Shown in pieces: positions 1 through 5,913 of a stretch of 6,035 nucleotides of DNA; positions within the stretch are counted from its first letter, which is position 1, and every line of letters starts with the position of its first letter. Location: contig JAGFXN010000106.1 in the NCBI GenBank assembly GCA_017861215.1, positions 1 through 6,035 of the forward strand. Direction: 5' to 3'. The stretch is from Deltaproteobacteria bacterium. Its GTDB lineage: Bacteria > Desulfobacterota > Desulfuromonadia > Geobacterales > DSM-12255. The position numbers were made by a program, and so were the translations under genes. Below the pieces are notes generated by a model. The model was not told where the DNA came from. It searched no databases and saw nothing but the letters and a program-made list of their open reading frames with translations.

Positions 1-820
1 TATCGGCTATGAGTTCCCCAAGCAGTACGGCAGAAGCTACAACAGTGCGACCGACACGTTCAAGCATGACCAGATCGGGATGAACAACACCAGTGGCACC
101 GGCAACGACGGGCCTTGCGTCACCTGCCATCTGCGTCCGCGCCGCCATAATTTCCTGCCGGTATTACGCGGTGATTATGTAGCGGATTCTCCGTTGCTCG
201 ATAAGGATGGCCTTGTCTACCAGATTCCGTTGAACCAGAAAATAACGGCGCTAGAGAGTCCTGTCTGCAATACTGTCTGCCACATTCAGACACCTTGGAC
301 AGCAGGCAGTCTCGAGGAAAGGAAAGACGGCTATCGCCATGCAGTCAGGGTATTGCAGACGGCATTTGAGACCAGCGCCAATTTCAGCGCCAGCGGGCGG
401 ATCCCGCAGCATATTGTCAACCCGTTAGCAAATCCCTATTTCTTCAACATGTCAAGCAACGGCACGAAGCCGGAGAATTACAGTAAAACAAAACATGATA
501 GTACAAATCTCTTTAAAAAATGGGGCAATGAAGGGAACATGGGGGCGGCGTTCAATCTCAACCTGCTCTTCCGAGATTACGGCGGGTTTGCCCATAATGA
601 TCTCTATGCCAAAAGGCTGATTTATGACTCCATAGACTGGCTTGACGGCGGGTCTGAATACAGTGTCAGGACTACGCTGAACAGCTGGTATGCCGCGCCA
701 CCGTCAGGCTTCAGGCCGGATGGATTGAAAAGTGGGCAGGTTAAGAAAGCGATGGATTACCTGCTTGTTGGCGGTTTCAAGAGCGGTACTGCAGCCGCTT
801 CTTCTACGGATCGTTACTAA
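1..820 (+). CDS. Multiheme c-type cytochrome, C-terminal part (5' end outside window)
   Basis: The reading frame is open from base 2 to the TAA at 818-820, so 272 residues of a longer protein are visible; the first in-frame ATG (80) is internal, because the preceding 26 codons read as ordinary protein. Two heme c attachment motifs are seen: CVTCH at 116-130 and CNTVCH (CX3CH, one residue longer than usual) at 266-283. The C-terminal third has no Cys but holds GAAFNLNLL and KRLIYDSIDWLDGG, phrases I recall from large Geobacter cytochromes thought to be exported. The inferred role is electron transfer in the periplasm or outside the cell. The total heme number and the signal peptide cannot be seen. 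It lies 32 bases upstream of the cytochrome-porin gene and is probably co-transcribed with it. The c-type cytochrome call is firm; the cellular location is not. Confidence 0.85.
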   Translation, partial: IGYEFPKQYGRSYNSATDTFKHDQIGMNNTSGTGNDGPCVTCHLRPRRHNFLPVLRGDYVADSPLLDKDGLVYQIPLNQKITALESPVCNTVCHIQTPWTAGSLEERKDGYRHAVRVLQTAFETSANFSASGRIPQHIVNPLANPYFFNMSSNGTKPENYSKTKHDSTNLFKKWGNEGNMGAAFNLNLLFRDYGGFAHNDLYAKRLIYDSIDWLDGGSEYSVRTTLNSWYAAPPSGFRPDGLKSGQVKKAMDYLLVGGFKSGTAAASSTDRY

Positions 821-852
821 ACTTGCAAGATAAATCATAAACGAGGTCTGAT

Positions 853-2241
853 ATGTGTAAAAGGTTTACCAGGCAGCTTTTATCGGCAATTATCATTGGC
901 GGCTTCATCTGTATCACCGTTTCAAAGTCGGATGCCATACCGGCGTTCAGTCGCGAGCACAACACGGAATGTGCCACCTGCCATACGATCTTTCCCGCAC
1001 TGAACGAGTATGGCAATGTTTTCATGAAAAACGGTTTTGTCTGGACGAAGCAGAAGAAAGATGATGCTTCGACAAAACCTGCAGCAAAAAATGCCGTCAA
1101 GGGTGAAGGCGACCAGGAGAAACAAAGAAACAAGGAAGTTTCGTCAGGAACCGCTTCACCGAAGGAAGAAGAGCCTCTGCTGGGGGCGCCCAGAAAGAGC
1201 GAGCCGCTCTGGCTTGCCGGTCTGCCGCAGACAGTGCCCCTCTCGCTTTCGGCGGCACTCAATGCTTCTTATAATGACGATGCCTCCTACGACAAACTGG
1301 ACCTCTCCACTCGCGCCATCTCCTTGCTGGCCGGTGGTGTTTTTCGTGCCAAGCTTGCCTTTTACCTCAAATACAACCTCTATGCTGAAGGCGAATTCGA
1401 TCCCGCAGTGAGCAACACTCCGCTGAATGCAAGCCCCCCGAATGCCAATGATCTGCAAGAGTTTTACCTGGTCTGGCGCAATACCTTTGATACTCCGGTC
1501 AACATAAAGGCGGGCAGGCTCCAACCGGCACTGTCATTGTGGAAGAAGAGCGACAAGGTCGGGATCTCCGATTTCGTTACCACCAGTTTCCGGGTAGGAG
1601 CCTCAACGTTCAGTGCCGATGCTGCAGAGGATGCCATTGAAGCCAATGCGGTTCTTTTTGACAGACTTTTTGTGGCCGCCGGGGTAGTCGATCGCAATGG
1701 CCAGGATTCAAACGAAGGGTATGGGCACATCTCCCTGAAAATAGGGGGTGCGGATTTCAAGGGGAAAGAGCCGGATATTGACCTTGATAAGGAAAGCATC
1801 TACGATTACATGTATCTTGTGCTTGGTGGTTATGTCTATTACGGCCGCAATTCAGACAGCCTTGCCTCAAATGAGCGCAACTATTTTTACCGGACAGGCG
1901 CCGAGATGGATCTGGTCATCAAAAATGCCAGATTGAAAGTTGCTTATGCCCGGGAGCATGATAACAACGCTGATTTTGCGGTGCCGCATGACGAGCAGTC
2001 AACCGACGCCCTGGCTGCTCAGGCTGAATACATGTTTACGCCTGATCTTATAGCCTATGCCCGCTATGAGCTGCTGAACCCCGGTGACGGCGGCAGCGTC
2101 CAACGCTATATTCCCGGCATCGCTTTTGCACCGATTCAGAACACGAAGGTCACCTTTGAATATCAGCATGTCGCTGACAATACGGATTCTTCAAATGGCG
2201 ACAGCAATCTTTACCTGCTTGGCATAAGAGTTGCTTTTTAA
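853..2241 (+). CDS. Exported monoheme cytochrome fused to outer-membrane beta-barrel (porin-like)
   Basis: This is a 462-residue protein. Residues 1-28 form a signal peptide (basic start, hydrophobic 9-23, likely cleavage after SDA). A single heme motif CATCH at 40-44 is followed by FPALNEYGNVFMKNGF, typical of a family often annotated only as 'cytochrome c'. Residues 65-117 are a charged, Lys/Glu/Ala/Ser-rich, probably disordered linker. From about 119 to 462 the sequence alternates polar and hydrophobic/aromatic residues (for example FYLKYNLYAEGEF, GGYVYYGRN) and ends in LYLLGIRVAF, a terminal-Phe pattern expected of BAM-inserted barrels. The architecture recalls the iron oxidase Cyc2, a heme domain plugged into a barrel, but I do not claim orthology. 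The start at 853 is supported by GAGGT 5 bases upstream and by the signal peptide. It is probably co-transcribed with the flanking cytochromes, and a role in electron passage across the outer membrane is inferred. Confidence 0.82.
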   Translation: MCKRFTRQLLSAIIIGGFICITVSKSDAIPAFSREHNTECATCHTIFPALNEYGNVFMKNGFVWTKQKKDDASTKPAAKNAVKGEGDQEKQRNKEVSSGTASPKEEEPLLGAPRKSEPLWLAGLPQTVPLSLSAALNASYNDDASYDKLDLSTRAISLLAGGVFRAKLAFYLKYNLYAEGEFDPAVSNTPLNASPPNANDLQEFYLVWRNTFDTPVNIKAGRLQPALSLWKKSDKVGISDFVTTSFRVGASTFSADAAEDAIEANAVLFDRLFVAAGVVDRNGQDSNEGYGHISLKIGGADFKGKEPDIDLDKESIYDYMYLVLGGYVYYGRNSDSLASNERNYFYRTGAEMDLVIKNARLKVAYAREHDNNADFAVPHDEQSTDALAAQAEYMFTPDLIAYARYELLNPGDGGSVQRYIPGIAFAPIQNTKVTFEYQHVADNTDSSNGDSNLYLLGIRVAF

Positions 2242-2259
2242 TTTCTATCTTCTAAAGAA

Positions 2260-2264
2260 AGGAG
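2260..2264 (+). promoter_or_regulatory. Ribosome binding site that fixes the small cytochrome start
   Basis: AGGAG lies 8 bases before the ATG at 2273. An in-frame upstream start at 2231 would overlap the porin gene and place 14 extra residues before a complete signal peptide, so 2273 is the better start. Confidence 0.8.
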
Positions 2265-2272
2265 CGTTCAAG

Positions 2273-2641
2273 ATGAGATCACTAAAAGTTTTGCTTGCTG
2301 CTGTACTGTTGGTCGCGGTTGCTATGCCTGTCCATGCAAAGGTCAGATCTGTCGGCAGTGGTGACAGAATGAATTTTGACCCGTCACAGATACCTGCAGA
2401 TATGAAGGGCGCGTTTGAAGTCATGAAGGTGAAATGCATTCAGTGCCATACGCAGGAGCGGACGGTCATAGCAATTCAGACCGGCATTGCCCCGGTAACC
2501 GGGCAGCCTTTTGACAAGCAGGCAACAAAGGCCTACGGCGTAAAGATGCTGCGCAAGCCCAAGTCGAATATGAACAGGGAAGAAGTGAAACAGGTAGTTA
2601 ATCTGATGAACTATCTGCTTGATGAGGCGGCAAAACCCTAA
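2273..2641 (+). CDS. Small exported monoheme c-type cytochrome
   Basis: This 122-residue precursor has a clear signal peptide (MRSLKV followed by a hydrophobic stretch to about residue 18, likely cleavage after VHA at 22). The mature protein is about 100 residues. The single heme motif is CIQCH at 55-59, with His59 as the proximal ligand. The C-terminal part, SNMNREEVKQVVNLMNYLL, resembles the end of class I cytochromes c, where a Met precedes the last helix; Met100 is therefore the likely distal ligand, with Met92 as alternative. It probably serves as a soluble periplasmic electron shuttle. It lies 31 bases after the cytochrome-porin gene and is the last gene of the plus-strand cytochrome cluster, followed by a terminator-like hairpin, so it may deliver electrons to or from the porin-linked heme. 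The partner is inferred from gene order only. Confidence 0.85.
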   Translation: MRSLKVLLAAVLLVAVAMPVHAKVRSVGSGDRMNFDPSQIPADMKGAFEVMKVKCIQCHTQERTVIAIQTGIAPVTGQPFDKQATKAYGVKMLRKPKSNMNREEVKQVVNLMNYLLDEAAKP

Positions 2642-2673
2642 GAGGTTCTGGAAGGAAATCGATTGCTGAAACG

Positions 2674-2709
2674 ATACGGTCTGATCGGCGCTTGCCTGTC
2701 AGACCGTAT
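2674..2709. terminator. Hairpin terminator between convergent genes, probably bidirectional
   Basis: A perfect 11-base inverted repeat (ATACGGTCTGA at 2674-2684, TCAGACCGTAT at 2699-2709) can extend inward with a 3-bp GGC/GCC stem capped by GCTT. It lies between the stop of the plus-strand cytochrome (2641) and the stop of the minus-strand regulatory-domain gene (2725). The plus side is followed by a short T-rich stretch (TTTGTT); the minus side has only CGTTTC. The remainder of 2642-2724 holds no gene. Confidence 0.7.
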
Positions 2710-2724
2710 TTGTTACCGACAGGC

Positions 2725-2934
2725 TTATTCCTCTTTTGCTATCCTTATTACCTGCAAGACCCCGGGCATGCCGCCGATCTCTGCTGTATCAAGCTTTTCG
2801 GTATCGCCAATCACACCGATGATGGTTCTGTTTGCGCCGGTAGACTGGTGAATGTCAAAATCCCTGTCAATCAGGAACTCCTTGACTTGCACAAGTTCAT
2901 CTTCAACCGCAGTTTTCCTCATAATGATAAGCAT
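2725..2934 (-). CDS. Stand-alone DAHP synthase N-terminal ferredoxin-like regulatory domain
   Basis: This 69-residue protein is colinear with the N-terminal domain of type I-beta DAHP synthase (as in Thermotoga maritima AroF): the beta strand MLIIMR, a helix at about 10-24, then HQSTGANRTIIGVIGD at 29-44 and a last strand ending VIRIAKEE. It stops where the family continues into the catalytic TIM barrel, and no barrel sequence follows. In the Thermotoga enzyme this domain binds Tyr and closes the active site; His29 and Ser31, recalled as the Tyr-contacting pair, are present at the same numbers here. It has no catalytic residues. A role as an aromatic amino-acid sensor acting in trans is inferred. 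The ATG comes 3 bases after the chorismate mutase stop, and its AAGGGG ribosome site lies inside that gene, so translation is probably coupled. A remnant of a deleted DAHP synthase is the main alternative. Confidence 0.75.
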   Translation of the reverse strand: MLIIMRKTAVEDELVQVKEFLIDRDFDIHQSTGANRTIIGVIGDTEKLDTAEIGGMPGVLQVIRIAKEE

Positions 2935-2937
2935 CTG

Positions 2938-3255
2938 CTACCCCTTTTCAGCATTTTCACCAGGATGCGTCATTATCCGTTCCAGGCGGCGTGATTCGTC
3001 GATAACCCGTTCAAAAAGTCTGACAATTGCACCATCTTCCAGCGGTCCGGGGTTGTCCCGCTGCATCCGTTCGAAAATCCGTTTCTCTCTGGAAGGATCG
3101 TACACCGGCAACTGCAGCGTTTTCTTGATCCGGCCGATCTGCAGGGCAAGAGTTGCCCGCCGGTTGAAAATAGTCAGAAGTTCGCTGTCAAGCCGGTCAA
3201 TCTCTTCCCGGAAAGCGGTTATGGCGGCACGGATTTCAGAACTGCTTTCTGACAT
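2938..3255 (-). CDS. aroQ: Chorismate mutase, AroQ class, stand-alone
   Basis: This 105-residue all-helical protein converts chorismate to prephenate, the branch step to Phe and Tyr, in the cytoplasm. Aligned by eye with the E. coli P-protein mutase domain, the active-site set is present: Arg16, Arg33, Lys44, Asp53, Arg56, Glu57 and Ser88. The position of E. coli Gln88 is Glu92 here, as in the yeast enzyme. No prephenate dehydratase or dehydrogenase domain is fused, and no signal peptide is seen, so it is a monofunctional cytoplasmic enzyme. The start at 3255 is chosen over an upstream in-frame ATG (3300) because AAGGA lies 5 bases before it and the extra residues do not fit the family. The first 20 bases overlap the 3' end of nadB. 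The next gene, 3 bases downstream, encodes a DAHP synthase regulatory domain. Confidence 0.9.
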   Translation of the reverse strand: MSESSSEIRAAITAFREEIDRLDSELLTIFNRRATLALQIGRIKKTLQLPVYDPSREKRIFERMQRDNPGPLEDGAIVRLFERVIDESRRLERIMTHPGENAEKG

Positions 3256-4831
3256 AGGTATCCTTTTGCCAGTGAATATCGTCCCGTTCAGGGTAGTCAA
3301 TATTGTAGTGCAGACCGCGGGACTCCTGACGCTGGCGGGCGCAGCGAATGATAAGTTCGGCCACTGTGGCTATGTTTCTCAGCTCGATAAGGTCAGATGT
3401 GATGATGAAATCCCAGTAGTAGTCCTCGATCTCTTCCTGAATCAGTCTTATTCTGCGCAAGGCGCGCTCCAGTCTTTTGTTGGAGCGGACAATACCGACA
3501 AAGTTTGACATGCAGCGTCTGATCTCATCCCAGTTCTGCGAGACAATAACCATTTCGTCGCTGTTGGTAGCTGTCCCGGAATCCCACTCAGGAACCGCGG
3601 GGAGAGTCTCGCCGACACGATTCATCTCATCGGCAATATGCTTGTATGCCCGTCCGGCATAAACGGCGGCCTCAAGCAGTGAGTTGCTGGCAAGACGGTT
3701 TGCCCCGTGGAGACCGGTGAATGCTACTTCGCCGATGGCGTACAGGTTCTTGATGTTGGTTTCGGCGTTTGCATCAACAGCCACGCCGCCGCAGAGATAG
3801 TGAGCTGCCGGGACAACCGGCAGCGGCGTACTGGTCATGTCGAGCCCGTATTCAAGGCATGTCTGATAAATATTGGGAAAACGGCTGCGGATGTACTCCG
3901 GTTCACGGTGCGTCATGTCAAGATAGACACAATCATCGCCGTAGGTTTTCATTTCGTTGTCAATGGCACGGGCGACAATGTCACGCGGCGCCAGGTCCTT
4001 GAGGGGGTGATACTTTTCCATGAAAGCGGTGCCGTCACGGCGGCGCAGAATTGCCCCTTCGCCGCGGACCGCCTCGGATATCAGGAACGATTTGGCATGG
4101 GGATGATACAGCGTCGTCGGATGAAACTGCATGAACTCCATGTTGGCTATGTCAGCTCCGGCCCGGTACGCCATGGCCACACCATCTCCTGTCGCCACAT
4201 CCGGGTTGCAGGTGTAAAGATAGACTTTGCCTGCTCCGCCGGTTGCCAGGAGGGTGAACCTGGCGGTAAAAGTTTTGACCTTCTCTTCGTCAATTGCCAG
4301 CACATAGGCGCCGAGACAGCGGTTCGGCTTCAATCTCTTGTGGGTTATCTTTGCTTCGGTTATCAGGTCGATGGCAATATGATTCTCATAAATGGTGATG
4401 GCGGGGTGACTCCTGGCAGCGGCAACCAGGGCCCGCTCGATTTCCCTGCCGGTTACATCATCAGCGTGAAGAATCCGCCGCTGACTGTGTCCCCCTTCCC
4501 GGGTCAGGTCATATGAGTCGCCGCTGGTTGTGAATTTCACCCCCCAGTCGATGAGACTCTGGATGGTCGGCGGGCCTTCTTCGACAACCATCCGGACGAC
4601 ATCTTCATGGCAGATGCCGGCACCGGCGACAAGAGTGTCTTCGAGATGAGCTGCAAAGGTGTCCTCCTTGGAGAAAACCGATGCAATGCCACCCTGGGCA
4701 TAGTTTGTTGCCGACTCGGTAACCTCACGCTTGGTCACAATCGCGACAGTCCCGTGGGCAGCTGCTTTCAGGGCAAAGGAGAGACCGGCAATGCCGCTCC
4801 CAAGGACAAGGAAATCACAAGATATTTTCAT
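3236..4831 (-). CDS. nadB: L-aspartate oxidase NadB
   Basis: This 531-residue FAD enzyme oxidises L-aspartate to iminoaspartate, which NadA condenses with dihydroxyacetone phosphate to quinolinate, the first step of NAD synthesis. The N-terminus has the dinucleotide motif GSGIAG (11-16). NYAQGGI (43-49), REGGHS (111-116), HPTT (237-240), SEAVRGEGA (252-260), the catalytic Arg283 in LAPRD, His344 in AAHYLCGG, and GLHGANRLASNSLLE (373-387) are all family features; REGGHS and the Arg/His pairs also occur in related succinate dehydrogenase and fumarate reductase flavoproteins. The length and the helical C-terminal domain fit NadB rather than those enzymes, and no SdhB partner is present. In an anaerobe, fumarate probably replaces oxygen as electron acceptor. 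ACGGAG lies 9 bases before the ATG, and a strong promoter lies about 46 bases upstream. The stop lies inside the chorismate mutase gene. nadA is not in the window. Confidence 0.95.
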   Translation of the reverse strand: MKISCDFLVLGSGIAGLSFALKAAAHGTVAIVTKREVTESATNYAQGGIASVFSKEDTFAAHLEDTLVAGAGICHEDVVRMVVEEGPPTIQSLIDWGVKFTTSGDSYDLTREGGHSQRRILHADDVTGREIERALVAAARSHPAITIYENHIAIDLITEAKITHKRLKPNRCLGAYVLAIDEEKVKTFTARFTLLATGGAGKVYLYTCNPDVATGDGVAMAYRAGADIANMEFMQFHPTTLYHPHAKSFLISEAVRGEGAILRRRDGTAFMEKYHPLKDLAPRDIVARAIDNEMKTYGDDCVYLDMTHREPEYIRSRFPNIYQTCLEYGLDMTSTPLPVVPAAHYLCGGVAVDANAETNIKNLYAIGEVAFTGLHGANRLASNSLLEAAVYAGRAYKHIADEMNRVGETLPAVPEWDSGTATNSDEMVIVSQNWDEIRRCMSNFVGIVRSNKRLERALRRIRLIQEEIEDYYWDFIITSDLIELRNIATVAELIIRCARQRQESRGLHYNIDYPERDDIHWQKDTYVRKQF

Positions 4832-4876
4832 TTCTGTTTGCTCCGTAATTCATGTATTCCTCTGGAAGAACATGAA

Positions 4877-4905
4877 ATTATTTACCTGACGACAAGGTTT
4901 GTCAA
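4877..4905 (-). promoter_or_regulatory. Sigma-70 type promoter for nadB and downstream genes
   Basis: Read on the minus strand, TTGACA (4905-4900, perfect -35 box) and AATAAT (4882-4877, 5 of 6 matches to the -10 box) are separated by exactly 17 bases. Transcription would start near 4870, giving a leader of about 40 bases before the nadB ATG at 4831. It suggests that nadB, the chorismate mutase and the small regulatory domain are expressed separately from the ABC transporter genes upstream. Activity is predicted from sequence only. Confidence 0.65.
4891..4903. repeat. Short inverted repeat overlapping the nadB -35 box
   Basis: GACAA and TTGTC flank a 3-base centre, with a further CCTG/CAGG pair outside (4885-4888, 4906-4909). 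The repeat covers part of the -35 box and the spacer of the predicted nadB promoter, where a repressor would block RNA polymerase. It could be an operator or a weak hairpin. No known regulator site is recognised. Confidence 0.35.
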
Positions 4906-4932
4906 CAGGCAGATGACCTGTTCGCGAAACCG

Positions 4933-5913
4933 TCAGGAAAAGATTTCACGGCTGAAGTGACAGGCAGCTTTCCGGTTCTCCCCCTTATCCTCTAAAACCG
5001 GGCTCTGCGTGGCGCATAGCTCCCTTTTGTAAGGGCAGCGGGGGTGAAAGTGGCAGCCGGACGGAGGTGCCAGCGGCGAAGGTATATCTCCTTGCAGAAC
5101 TTTTCCCGGTGCTCTGCAGCGCTTTCCCGACAAGCCCGGTATTGCCGCGAGCAGCGCCTCGGTGTAGGGGTGCAGCGGCGAGGCAAAGATGTCTGCCGTT
5201 GCTCCCTCTTCAACAATCCGTCCAAGATACATGACCGCTGTTTTATCGCTCAGGTGACGGATGACGGAAAGGTCGTGAGAGATCAGAATATACGTCAGAC
5301 CACGCTTCTTCCTGAGTTCGATCAGCAGGTTGATTATCTGGGCCTGGATTGAAATGTCAAGAGCGGAGAGCGGTTCGTCGGCAATCAAAAGTTTCGGGTT
5401 GACCGCGAGGGCTCTGGCAATGCCGATCCTTTGGCGCTGCCCTCCGGAGAATTGATGCGGGTAGCGCGCATACTGTTCAGGCGCCAGGCCTACCTGTTCC
5501 ATCAGCTGCAAAACCCTTGCTTCAAGATCCTTGCCGGTTGCTGTGCGGTGAATTAGTAACGGTTCGCCGATAATCTCGCCGACTCGCATCCGCGGATTCA
5601 GGGATGAGAACGGATCCTGAAAAATCATCTGCACACTGCCGCGGAAGTTGCTCTGCTCTTTTGCGGTAAAAGTTGACACTTGCCGGCCGCAGAAAATTAT
5701 CTCACCGGAAGTAGGTGGCAACAGGCCCATCAGCATTTTGGCGACAGTGGATTTGCCACACCCCGACTCACCGGCAATGCCGAGAGTTTCTCCCGCGGCA
5801 AGAGAAATGTTTATGCCCTCGGCAGCAGTAATCTGCTTTGCCCGGCTGAAAGGCGATGCCGATACCGCAAACATTTTCCGTAAATTGCGAGTTTCCAGAA
5901 GCAGTTCGGTCAT
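4933..5913 (-). CDS. Oligopeptide/dipeptide-type ABC transporter ATP-binding protein (OppF/DppF family)
   Basis: This 326-residue ATPase would power import of peptides or a related solute such as nickel from the cytoplasmic face. In order: Walker A GESGCGKST (48-56), Q-loop Gln99 in MIFQDPFSSLNPR, signature FSGGQRQR (155-162), Walker B LLIADEP with Glu180, D-loop SALD (183-186) and switch His213 in ISHD. The C-terminal extension (about 230-320) is the oligopeptide-transporter domain with HPRCP and four Cys at 287, 293, 300 and 318, the set that holds an iron-sulfur cluster in some solved Opp structures. FQDPFSSLNPR is typical of the F-type second ATPase. Its ATG overlaps the stop of the upstream ATPase gene by 4 bases (ATGA), as in opp/dpp operons. 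The permeases and binding protein would lie further upstream, outside the window, so the substrate cannot be named. Confidence 0.93.
   Translation of the reverse strand: MTELLLETRNLRKMFAVSASPFSRAKQITAAEGINISLAAGETLGIAGESGCGKSTVAKMLMGLLPPTSGEIIFCGRQVSTFTAKEQSNFRGSVQMIFQDPFSSLNPRMRVGEIIGEPLLIHRTATGKDLEARVLQLMEQVGLAPEQYARYPHQFSGGQRQRIGIARALAVNPKLLIADEPLSALDISIQAQIINLLIELRKKRGLTYILISHDLSVIRHLSDKTAVMYLGRIVEEGATADIFASPLHPYTEALLAAIPGLSGKRCRAPGKVLQGDIPSPLAPPSGCHFHPRCPYKRELCATQSPVLEDKGENRKAACHFSREIFS

Noticed and set aside
804..1262. Minus-strand open frame of 152 codons over the cytochrome-porin start
   Set aside because: It overlaps the signal peptide and heme motif of a well-supported gene, and its translation has no family features.
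3256..3300. Longer chorismate mutase start at 3300
   Set aside because: It would add 15 residues with no family match and increase the overlap with nadB, while the start at 3255 has a good ribosome site.
2852..3508. Plus-strand open frame of 218 codons
   Set aside because: It lies antisense to the chorismate mutase and the end of nadB, both firmly identified, and its translation shows no recognisable domain.
3707..4516. Plus-strand open frame of 269 codons inside nadB
   Set aside because: It is wholly antisense to nadB, whose motifs are unmistakable; its Cys and His content is a by-product of the opposite frame.
4904..4922. AACAGG/CCTGTT inverted repeat as a terminator for the ABC genes
   Set aside because: The 6-bp stem has a 7-base loop and no T-run after it on the minus strand. 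It is too weak to call.
4921..4928. TTCGCGAA palindrome after the ABC ATPase gene
   Set aside because: An 8-base perfect palindrome is expected by chance at this scale and has no partner copy in the window.
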